Positions 7,252-13,424 of a stretch of DNA of 13,424 nucleotides are shown here, in pieces. Each line of letters starts with the position of its first letter. Positions within the stretch are counted from its first letter, which is position 1. The stretch lies in the NCBI GenBank assembly GCA_903831485.1, contig CAIKXW010000043.1:1-13424 (forward strand), read 5' to 3'. The notes beneath the pieces were generated by a model. The model did not search any database, was not told the origin of the DNA, and worked only from the letters and a program-made list of their open reading frames with translations. The DNA is from an uncultured Alphaproteobacteria bacterium (lineage in GTDB: Bacteria > Pseudomonadota > Alphaproteobacteria > Caulobacterales > Hyphomonadaceae). The translations under genes were made by a program, and so were the position numbers.

Positions 7252-9186
7252 TTGAAACACGTATTCGCCATTACGGCCGCCATCATGCTGGCCGTTGCGC
7301 CGGTGGTGGCGCAGCAGGTGGGCAAACCGATCCGGTCGGAACCTCAGCCGGTTGCAGCGGCGCCCGCCCTGCCCGCGCTGCGGGATGTGGCGTATCCGGG
7401 AACGCTGACGCTGGAGGTGGACGCGACCGACCTCGACCGGCGGATCTTCGGCATCCGGCAGAAGGTGCCCGTGGCGAAGGCGGGTCCGCTGACGCTGATG
7501 TATGCGGAGTGGATCCCGGGAAACCATGCGCCGCGTGGGCCGATCTACAATTATGCGGGGTTGAAGATTTCGGCAAACGGGAAGCCGATCCCGTGGCGGC
7601 GCGATCCGGCGGATGTGTTTGCGTATCATGTCGATGTACCGGCGGGCGTAAAGGCGCTGGATGTCGAGGCGCAGTTCCTCTCGCCGATCGAGTCGGCGCA
7701 GGGTCCGATCATGATGACGCCGGAGATGCTGCGGCTGAACTGGTACATCGGGGCGCTGTATCCGGCGGGACATTTCGCACGGAAGATCAGTTTCGATGTC
7801 AGCGTGAAGCTGCCGGCCGGTTGGGACTATGCGACGGCGCTCGAGACAGCGTCGAAGTCCGGCGACACGGTGAAGTTCAAGACGGCGTCGTGGGAGACGG
7901 TGATCGACTCGCCACTGTTTGCCGGCAAATACATGCGGAAATTCGATCTCGATCCGGGCGGGCGCTCGCGCGTGACGCTGAATGCGATGGGGGATGAGCC
8001 GGGACAGGTGAACCCGCCGGCGGAGGTGATCGAGGTTCATCGCAACCTGGTCAAGCAGGCCGACAAGCTGTTCGGCGCGAGGCATTTCGATCACTACGAC
8101 TTCCTGCTGTCGGTGAGCGACAGGCTGGCCACATCAGGGATCGAGCACCAGCGCTCGAGCAATAATGGCGTGAACTCGCAATATTTCAGCGGATGGAATT
8201 CCGCGTTCGTCTCCAAGGACCTCCTGGCGCACGAATATGTGCATTCGTGGAACGGCAAGTATCGGCGGCCGGCGGACCTGTGGACGCCGTCATTCAACGT
8301 GCCGATGCGGGCGGGGTTGCTCTGGGTCTATGAGGGGCAGACGCAGTACTGGGGGCATGTGCTGGCGGCGCGATCGGGCTTCGTGACAAAGCAGCAGGCG
8401 CTGGACCTGATCGCGAACAATGCGGCGGTGTATGACACGCGCACAGGGCGGGAGTGGCGGCCGCTGGTGGACGCGACGATGGATCCCGTGATCGCGGCGC
8501 GGCGGTCCCTGCCCTGGCAGAACTGGCAGCGGAGCGAGGACTACTATTCCGAAGGCCAGCTCATCTGGATGGATGTGGACACCCTCATCCGCGAGCAGAC
8601 GCAGAACAAGAAGTCGCTGGACGATTTCGCGAAGGCGTTCTTCGGCATGAATGATGCCGACTGGGGGCAGCTGACCTATACGCGCGCGGATCTCGTGGCG
8701 ACGCTGAACAAGATCATGCCGCATGACTGGGAGACGTTCTTCCGCAACCGCGTAGACGAGGTGGCGGTAAAGGCGCCGCTGGATGGGCTGGAGCGCGGCG
8801 GCTACCGCCTGGTCTATGGCGATGCGCCAAATGTCCAGTGGCGCGAAACCGAAGCGCGCACGCGCGCAGCGAACCTGCTCTACTCGATCGGGCTGTCCAC
8901 CGACCCTTTGGGGAAGATCACGCTGATCCAGTGGGAGGGGCCGGCGTGGGAGGCGGGACTGAATACGTCGCTGACGATCACGGGCGTGAATGGTCAGACT
9001 TTCACGACCGACCGGCTGAAGGCGGCGGTGGCGGCGAGCAAGGACAAGCCAGTTGAGCTCCTTGTGAAGTCGGGCGAGGCGTTGAAGACGGTGAAGCTCG
9101 ACTACAACGGCGGGCATCGCTATCCGCGGCTGGAGCGGATCGCTGGCAAGCCGGCGTACATCGATGACATCCTGGCGGCGCGGTAG
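7252..9186 (+). CDS. Exported M61 family aminopeptidase (glycyl aminopeptidase-like)
   Basis: 644 residues from a TTG start. AGGGA eight bases upstream and a complete signal peptide (KHVFAITAAIMLAVAPVVAQ) from this codon support it; no ATG gives the same N-terminus. The N-terminal beta domain (about 45-230) contains YAEWIPGNHAPRGPIYNYAG, typical of M61. The zinc site is HEYVHSWNGKYRRP, with the HExxH at residues 327-331. The third ligand is Glu361 in WVYEGQTQYWG. A helical domain follows, then a degenerate PDZ-like domain at about 545-625 (ITLIQWEGPAWEAGL, then ITGVNGQ). The family removes N-terminal residues, notably glycine or alanine, from peptides. Location is periplasmic or secreted. The stop lies nine bases from the stop of the converging M28 gene. 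Confidence 0.95.
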   Translation: MKHVFAITAAIMLAVAPVVAQQVGKPIRSEPQPVAAAPALPALRDVAYPGTLTLEVDATDLDRRIFGIRQKVPVAKAGPLTLMYAEWIPGNHAPRGPIYNYAGLKISANGKPIPWRRDPADVFAYHVDVPAGVKALDVEAQFLSPIESAQGPIMMTPEMLRLNWYIGALYPAGHFARKISFDVSVKLPAGWDYATALETASKSGDTVKFKTASWETVIDSPLFAGKYMRKFDLDPGGRSRVTLNAMGDEPGQVNPPAEVIEVHRNLVKQADKLFGARHFDHYDFLLSVSDRLATSGIEHQRSSNNGVNSQYFSGWNSAFVSKDLLAHEYVHSWNGKYRRPADLWTPSFNVPMRAGLLWVYEGQTQYWGHVLAARSGFVTKQQALDLIANNAAVYDTRTGREWRPLVDATMDPVIAARRSLPWQNWQRSEDYYSEGQLIWMDVDTLIREQTQNKKSLDDFAKAFFGMNDADWGQLTYTRADLVATLNKIMPHDWETFFRNRVDEVAVKAPLDGLERGGYRLVYGDAPNVQWRETEARTRAANLLYSIGLSTDPLGKITLIQWEGPAWEAGLNTSLTITGVNGQTFTTDRLKAAVAASKDKPVELLVKSGEALKTVKLDYNGGHRYPRLERIAGKPAYIDDILAAR

Positions 9187-9208
9187 CCGAGACCCTTACT
9201 TCGCCGCC
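9174..9208. terminator. Possible bidirectional hairpin between converging peptidase genes
   Basis: GGCGGCG (9174-9180) and CGCCGCC (9202-9208) are complementary across a 21-base loop containing both stop codons of the convergent pair. There is no T tract, and the arms are coding sequence (Ala-rich ends) on both sides, so the match could be chance in GC-rich DNA. Confidence 0.2.
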
Positions 9209-10581
9209 GGCGGGAAGAACGCGCCGACCACTCCTGCGAACTGTACCGGGCTGGCGTAGCCCTCCGCTGAAACCGCCTGCACGCCGAAGAACCAGTCGTC
9301 GATCACGGTGTTTTCAAGCACGGTGGTGGTCGCCCCGGAGACGAGCTTGCTGTGTTGCCAGACCGGAGACGTGGTTTCGCGCCACCAGACGATATAGCTG
9401 GCGGCGCCTTCACTGGCGGCCCAGGTGACGGTTGTGTTGGCTGAGACGGCGCCGTCGATCTTTACCTCGCGCGGCGGGCGTGGGCCGGATGCGAGCGAGG
9501 CCATCGTCATGGCGTTGAGTTTCGTCACACGCGCGAGATAGGGGAAGTCAACGCCCTCGATCGTGTCGCCGTAGACGATGCCGTTCTCGGTGCGCAGATC
9601 CTGGTGCTGGCGGTGATAGTGTTCGGCGGCTTCCGTCACGCGCACGGCGGGGAAACCAGCTTCGACCATCGGCACCTGGTCGCCGCCGCGGCTGAAGCGG
9701 TCGCGACGGTAGACCATGGAGACGTCGAAGCTGGGCATATGGGCCTCGGCGATGGCGTCGACATAGCGCGCGAGATTGCGGGAGGGGGCGTCGACCTCGC
9801 CGCCGACAGAGCGGCGGGCGGCGGCGATGGCTTCGGACTCGTTGGAGCGCACGCCTTCGGAGAAGACGCGGACCCGGTCGTCGATGTGTGCGGCCATCCC
9901 GTGGCTGTTGCCGACAATGTCGTTGTTGAGGACGGCGAGCACTTCCCAGCCTTGCGCCTTGGCATGCGCAGCCAGTATGCGGCCGCCATGCAGGCCCTGC
10001 TCCTCTCCGCTCAAGGCGGCAAACACGAGCGTCGCGCCGAACTTGCGCTTCGACAGAATTCGCGCAGCTTCCATAACGGCGGCGACGCCCGAAGCGTCGT
10101 CATTTGCGCCGGGCGCATCTGCGGCAAAGTTCATTACGTCGGTGACGCGGCTGTCGAGGTGGCCCTGGATGATGATGACGCGGTTCGGGTCTCCTGTTCC
10201 ACGCTGGATGGCGACGGCGTTGGCGACGACGGTGGGATTGGGCACGCGAGGCGGGGCCGTGACCGTGTCCTGCACCGTGATGACTTCGAGGCAGTTGCCG
10301 CAGTCGGAGCTCATCTTGCGGAACTCAGATTCAACCCAGCGGCGGGCGGCGCCGATGCCCCGTGTGTCGGAGACCTGGTCTGACAGCGTGTGGCGCGTGC
10401 CGAAGCTGACCATCTTCTCGATATAGCCGCGGAGGCTGGCCTCGCTGACGTCGGATGAGACCGAGGCGAGCGCGGACCGGACGGACGCGGTTGGCGATGG
10501 TGATGCGGGCGACTGCCCATCCGTTGCGCAGCCACCCAGCAAAAGCGTTGCAGCCGACAGATATCCCAGGACGGCTTTCAT
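9196..10581 (-). CDS. Lipoprotein M28 family zinc aminopeptidase with a C-terminal fibronectin-like domain
   Basis: 461 residues; GAAGGG six bases before the ATG. The signal ends in lipobox LLGGC with Cys18, so it is probably lipid-anchored in the envelope. The metal ligands of M28 are all present: H141 and D143 in GHLDS, bridging D161 in GANDDASG, the catalytic base and ligand E193/E194 in SGEEQG, D221 in NNDIVGN, and a final His within HYHRQHQD (321-328). Known enzymes bind two zinc ions and cleave N-terminal residues. From about residue 370 to the end, the order of strands (VTWAASEGAASYIVWWRET ... FFGVQAVSAEGYASP) resembles a single fibronectin type III domain. That domain may aid substrate or surface binding. 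Cys94 and Cys97 are close together and could pair. It is divergent from the M14 gene. Confidence 0.94.
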   Translation of the reverse strand: MKAVLGYLSAATLLLGGCATDGQSPASPSPTASVRSALASVSSDVSEASLRGYIEKMVSFGTRHTLSDQVSDTRGIGAARRWVESEFRKMSSDCGNCLEVITVQDTVTAPPRVPNPTVVANAVAIQRGTGDPNRVIIIQGHLDSRVTDVMNFAADAPGANDDASGVAAVMEAARILSKRKFGATLVFAALSGEEQGLHGGRILAAHAKAQGWEVLAVLNNDIVGNSHGMAAHIDDRVRVFSEGVRSNESEAIAAARRSVGGEVDAPSRNLARYVDAIAEAHMPSFDVSMVYRRDRFSRGGDQVPMVEAGFPAVRVTEAAEHYHRQHQDLRTENGIVYGDTIEGVDFPYLARVTKLNAMTMASLASGPRPPREVKIDGAVSANTTVTWAASEGAASYIVWWRETTSPVWQHSKLVSGATTTVLENTVIDDWFFGVQAVSAEGYASPVQFAGVVGAFFPPAAK

Positions 10582-10600
10582 GTAGACCCTTCAGGTGAGC

Positions 10601-10629
10601 TTGCGCAGCGATGCTTGGCTGATGCTAGA
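10601..10629 (+). promoter_or_regulatory. Candidate promoter for the M14 peptidase gene
   Basis: TTGCGC (10601-10606) and GCTAGA (10624-10629) are 17 bases apart and end 37 bases before the ATG at 10667. It lies in the 85-base divergent gap and overlaps the candidate for the opposite gene, so the two may compete or be co-regulated. Picked by eye. Confidence 0.28.
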
Positions 10630-10640
10630 ACGGGTGACAA
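10611..10640 (-). promoter_or_regulatory. Candidate promoter for the M28 peptidase gene
   Basis: On the minus strand, TTGTCA (10635-10640), a good -35 match, and AAGCAT (10611-10616) are 18 bases apart and end about 30 bases before the ATG at 10581. The -10 box is poor. It overlaps the plus-strand candidate face to face. Confidence 0.27.
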
Positions 10641-10666
10641 GTGTTGCGGCTAGGCTGTGGATAGAA

Positions 10667-12487
10667 ATGACGAAGACGCGCGCCCTTTGCGGCATCGCGC
10701 TGCTTGCCGCCCTCGCCTTCAGCGGAGCTGTCGCCATGGCCCAGAAGCCCACACTCGATCCGGAGTCTTTCCTGCCGCCGCCGTTGCCGTGGAGCGGGGC
10801 GAGCGAGAAGCTTATCGCGCTGGCGAACGATCCGTGGATCACGCCTTCGGAAAAGACGGACCTGACCGCGACGCCCGACTATGAAGAAACGCTGGCCTTC
10901 CTGCAGCGCATGGATGCGCAATCGAAGCTGATGCGCATTGAGACGTTCGGCACAACGCCGCAGGGCCGACAGATGGCGGCGGTGATCCTGACCAAGGACG
11001 GCGCGAAACTGCAGGAGGCGAAGCCCGTGTTCCTCGTGCAGGCAGGCATCCATTCCGGCGAAATCGACGGGAAGGACGCAATGCTGATGTTGATCCGCGA
11101 CATGCTGTTCAAGGGAAAGGACAGCCTACTCGACAAGGTCAATGTTGTATTCATCCCCGCCCTTAATGCAGATGGCCATCAACGATCCACGCCGCACAGC
11201 CGGCCGAACCAGCGCGGGCCTAAGGAGATGGGCTGGCGCAACACGGCTCAGAATCTCAACCTCAACCGCGACTTCATGAAGGCCGAGGCGCCGGAGATGC
11301 AGGCGCTGCTCGGCCTGATCGCGAAGTACGATCCAGACTTCTACATCGACCTGCACGTGACCGATGGCCTCGATTACCAGTACGACGTGACCTACTGGTT
11401 CGATGGGTGGGATGGGCTCTATGCAGACAGCCCGGCAATCGGGAAGTGGCTGAACGACGTCTATCGCCCGAGGGCGGACGCCGCGCTTAAGGCGAACGGG
11501 CACATTCCCGGCCCCATGATCTTCGTGCGCGACGAGAGCGACCTGCCACAAGGCGTCGACTTCATGGCGTTCGCGGCGCGCTTCTCTCATGCGTATGGCG
11601 ACTTACGGCGCGTGCCCACCGTTCTGGTGGAGAACCATTCCCTGAAGCCATACCGGCAGCGCGTGCTAGGCACGTATGTACTTCTCGAGCAGACGCTCAA
11701 CACGCTGGCGCACGAGACAAAGTCGCTGAAGGCCGCCATCGCGACGGATCGCGCGGCGCGGCCGAATACGTTGGACGCAAACTGGAAAACGAAAGAGGAC
11801 CCGGTGGGCACGCTCGCCTTCCTCAGCGTAGCTTCAGAGCAAACGGACTCGCCCGCGTCGGGGGGAAAAGTGTCGCGCTACCTCGGCCGGCCGGGGCCGA
11901 CAGTTCCGGTTCCGATCTACGGCTCGGAGCCATCACTGCAGCTCGATGTTGCAAAGGCCTACTGGGTGCCTTCGACCAAGCCCGATGTGATCGCCAAGCT
12001 GAAGCTGCACGGGATCAAGGTGGAGACGATCGCCGAGGCGAAGGCGGTCGATGTCGAGATGATCCGCCTCGACGGCTTTCGGAATGCCGGGCTGTCCGAG
12101 GGCCGCATGACCTATGCGCCGACAGGCATGACGAAGGAGCGGCGGACGGAGACGTATCCGCCCGGATCCGTCCGGGTATCGACCGACCAGCCGCTCGGCG
12201 CATTGGCTGCCTACCTGCTGGAGCCTGGCAGCGAGGACTCGTTATTCGCGTGGGGGTTCTTCGCGGAGATTCTCTCGCGAGTTGAGTATATGGAGCCCTA
12301 CGCCATCGCCCCGATGGCCGAGCAGATGTTGGCTGGCGATCCGCAGCTGAAGGCGGAGTTCGAGAAGCGGCTGGCTGAGGATGCGGCGTTTGCGGCGTCT
12401 CCCTTGCGCCGGCTACAATTTTTCTACGAGCGCAGCCCGTTCTACGATCAACGGTACCTGCTTTATCCGGTAGGCCGCGAGACCTGA
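10667..12487 (+). CDS. Exported M14 family zinc carboxypeptidase-like protein
   Basis: 606 residues from the ATG at 10667. The frame is open back to a GTG at 10595, but only the later ATG puts a normal signal peptide (TKTRALCGIALLAALAFSGA, cleaved near AMA) at the N-terminus. The zinc site is HSGE (H129, E132) after VQAGI, with the third ligand H230 in YIDLHVTDG. NLNRDF lies between them, as in many M14 proteins, and VLVENHSLKPYRQ supplies the probable catalytic Glu322. A C-terminal extension of about 230 residues (from about 375) has no family I can name and carries no membrane segment. The family removes C-terminal residues from peptides or cell-wall fragments. A ribosome binding site is weak (GGATAGAA). 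It is transcribed away from the M28 gene. Confidence 0.92.
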   Translation: MTKTRALCGIALLAALAFSGAVAMAQKPTLDPESFLPPPLPWSGASEKLIALANDPWITPSEKTDLTATPDYEETLAFLQRMDAQSKLMRIETFGTTPQGRQMAAVILTKDGAKLQEAKPVFLVQAGIHSGEIDGKDAMLMLIRDMLFKGKDSLLDKVNVVFIPALNADGHQRSTPHSRPNQRGPKEMGWRNTAQNLNLNRDFMKAEAPEMQALLGLIAKYDPDFYIDLHVTDGLDYQYDVTYWFDGWDGLYADSPAIGKWLNDVYRPRADAALKANGHIPGPMIFVRDESDLPQGVDFMAFAARFSHAYGDLRRVPTVLVENHSLKPYRQRVLGTYVLLEQTLNTLAHETKSLKAAIATDRAARPNTLDANWKTKEDPVGTLAFLSVASEQTDSPASGGKVSRYLGRPGPTVPVPIYGSEPSLQLDVAKAYWVPSTKPDVIAKLKLHGIKVETIAEAKAVDVEMIRLDGFRNAGLSEGRMTYAPTGMTKERRTETYPPGSVRVSTDQPLGALAAYLLEPGSEDSLFAWGFFAEILSRVEYMEPYAIAPMAEQMLAGDPQLKAEFEKRLAEDAAFAASPLRRLQFFYERSPFYDQRYLLYPVGRET

Positions 12488-12567
12488 GCAGCCTGTTCAT
12501 GCGGCGTTGACCCGGCGGCTGGCAGGTCTAGTTCTGAGACGGATGGCGGAGCGAAACTGGAACGGCG

Positions 12568-12906
12568 ATGCGTTGGGCACTGGCTGCATGTGTGGGACTT
12601 CTGGCAAGCGCTGCAGCGCTGGCGCAGCCCGGCGGCCGGTTGCAGGCGGAGCGTGAATCGGCGTTTGAGGCCGGGCTAGTGCAACGCGCAGCTGCGCGAG
12701 ACGCCCTGCATACGGGGCTGCGGGCAGGTCCGGCTGGCAACAATGCGCGCGGGCTGGCGCTGTCTGGCGGGGACGCCGCGGTGGTGGGCCTGGTTGTCAG
12801 TGGCCGCAAGTATGGCGTGTCGCTGGACGGAACCGGCGAGGTACTCATCAAGGATTTCGTCTTCACAGACAGGCTGTCCGGTGTCAGCAACCGTCAGACA
12901 GGTTGA
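12568..12906 (+). CDS. Small exported protein of unknown function, possibly 3'-truncated by an IS insertion
   Basis: 112 residues from the ATG at 12568, with a signal peptide cleaved near ALA (residues 1-19). A helical, charged segment (about 24-50) is followed by a Gly/Val-rich beta region, ARGLALSGGDAAVVGLVVSGRKYGVSLDG then VLIKDFVFTDRL. That periodic spacing of short strands resembles rungs of a beta helix. No family is recognised. It lies 80 bases after the M14 gene on the same strand and may be read with it. Its stop codon (TGA, 12904-12906) coincides with the start of sequence that looks like an IS3-type left end, so the original protein may have been longer. Only a weak GGAAC precedes the start. 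Confidence 0.6.
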   Translation: MRWALAACVGLLASAAALAQPGGRLQAERESAFEAGLVQRAAARDALHTGLRAGPAGNNARGLALSGGDAAVVGLVVSGRKYGVSLDGTGEVLIKDFVFTDRLSGVSNRQTG

Positions 12907-13027
12907 GGTCTTTCACTAACGGAGGAATTCTGGATCATCGCAGCCCATGAGGTAGCGAAAATGAGACAGAATTCCGGGCCGCAATCGGCCGAGAAGCATG
13001 TGAAGGAGATCCGCCGGCGGACCCGGC
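12904..13027 (+). mobile_element. IS3-family insertion sequence remnant: left end plus start of orfA
   Basis: From the ATG at 12961 the frame reads MRQNSGPQSAEKHVKEIRRR then TR, which is the N-terminus of IS3-family OrfA (transposase helix-turn-helix subunit). In intact elements this continues as K-x2-SAEEKIRIVL. Here the similarity stops after the ACCCGG near 13026, where unrelated, lower-GC sequence begins. The leader before the ATG (CCATGAGGTAGCGAAA) is also of the kind seen in these elements. The left boundary at TGAGGTC (12904) is a guess, since the partner inverted repeat is absent. The rest of orfA, all of orfB and the right end are missing from here, so it is inactive. Confidence 0.6.
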
Positions 13028-13074
13028 TTAACTGTGTTCATTGTGTCAGCGCGCGGCGTTCTGGGGGGAGGCAG

Positions 13075-13424
13075 TTGGATACGTGTGAGTTGATATTGGA
13101 CTGTCTGCCGACAGAACAGTCCATCGATAAGGGGGAGTTGCAGCACCGCTGCGGCCAACGCATGGGGTCGGCACTTAGAGATGCAGATTTCGAAGCTGGA
13201 CTGGTGGAACTTGCCAATCGCGGCGACATTGCATCCACGGGTCGATTGATCAGAAGGATCGAATGCGATTTCGCGGAATCGGCTCTCGAAAGTGCCGTGG
13301 AGCTCCACCTTTGCTCGAAGGCTTTTCTCCGAGTGGTGGGTGCCGATCCGGACTATTCCATTTTCCACACGAGTGCCCGTGGCGGCGCTGTTGGTAGTGG
13401 TCAGTTTTCGCGACCCGACTTTAC
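13075..13424 (+). CDS. Putative winged-helix/nuclease-like protein, N-terminal part (runs off right edge)
   Basis: The open frame has no stop up to the edge. I choose the TTG at 13075 because of the GGGGGGAGG just before it; spacing is short. The frame stays open back to the IS orfA ATG at 12961, so a fused start adding 38 residues is possible. About 116 residues are seen. Residues 5-60 (ELILDCLPTEQSIDKGELQH ... FEAGLVELANRGDIAS) have the helix order of a winged-helix DNA-binding domain. The next part, ESALESAVELHL then FHTSARGGAVGSGQFSRPDFT, resembles the start of uncharacterised restriction-endonuclease-like (PD-(D/E)xK) domains, where the PD motif carries a catalytic Asp. Codons ATA, AGA, GGA and CTT and a GC content near 55% differ from the neighbours, suggesting recent transfer. 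The rest of the active site is outside the window, so the function is tentative. Confidence 0.5.
   Translation, partial: MDTCELILDCLPTEQSIDKGELQHRCGQRMGSALRDADFEAGLVELANRGDIASTGRLIRRIECDFAESALESAVELHLCSKAFLRVVGADPDYSIFHTSARGGAVGSGQFSRPDF

Noticed and set aside
9604..10383. Plus-strand frames of over 200 residues opposite the M28 gene
   Set aside because: The minus-strand M28 protein has all catalytic residues and a lipobox; the opposite frames show no motifs.
10595..10666. GTG start for the M14 protein, 24 codons upstream
   Set aside because: It would bury the signal peptide behind a charged segment and extend into the divergent promoter region.
12916..13368. A 150-residue minus-strand frame opposite the right-edge gene
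   Set aside because: No family features; the plus-strand frame has winged-helix-like and nuclease-like patterns, a Shine-Dalgarno sequence and begins with recognisable IS3 OrfA.
1..13424. CRISPR arrays, prophage attachment sites or tandem repeats
   Set aside because: No regularly spaced repeats were seen, and no direct repeat of the tRNA 3' end was noticed by eye; the tRNA shows no adjacent integrase.

Overview
The window is GC-rich chromosomal DNA of an alphaproteobacterium, most likely Caulobacterales/Hyphomonadaceae-like. This is judged from the GC- and GTG/TTG-tolerant gene style, the form of the methionyl-tRNA synthetase, the tRNA-Thr sequence and the number of exported peptidases. The genus cannot be named from sequence alone.

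Layout. Positions 1-1232 (minus) hold the N-terminal part of a bacterial alpha-2-macroglobulin lipoprotein that runs off the left edge. Upstream of it, and on the same strand, is a tRNA-Thr(UGU) gene at 1383-1457. On the plus strand follow a small exported OmpA-like protein with a degenerate domain (1651-2037), a TylF-type SAM-dependent methyltransferase (2124-2822), an unrecognised beta-rich protein (2922-3572) and metG (3627-5351). A metabolite:H+ symporter-type MFS transporter with a large extra periplasmic loop (5388-7091, minus) converges on metG. It is divergent from an M61 aminopeptidase (7252-9186, plus). That gene converges on an M28 lipoprotein peptidase (9196-10581, minus), which is itself divergent from an M14 carboxypeptidase-like protein (10667-12487, plus).

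The right end changes character. A small exported protein of unknown function (12568-12906) is followed at once by what looks like the left-end remnant of an IS3-family element. Only the first ~22 codons of its OrfA remain. The remnant runs into a lower-GC gene (13075 to the right edge) whose visible part looks like a winged helix followed by the start of a nuclease-like domain. This is probably the edge of an acquired, accessory region.

How the genes fit together. Three exported metallo-exopeptidases of different clans (M61, M28, M14) sit next to one another with a solute transporter. This suggests peptide scavenging in the envelope, although their alternating orientation means they are not one operon. 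The alpha-2-macroglobulin at the left is a periplasmic protease trap. The rest is housekeeping (metG, tRNA-Thr) plus small genes of unclear role. I see no complete novel multi-gene system; the most interesting part is the truncated right-hand junction.
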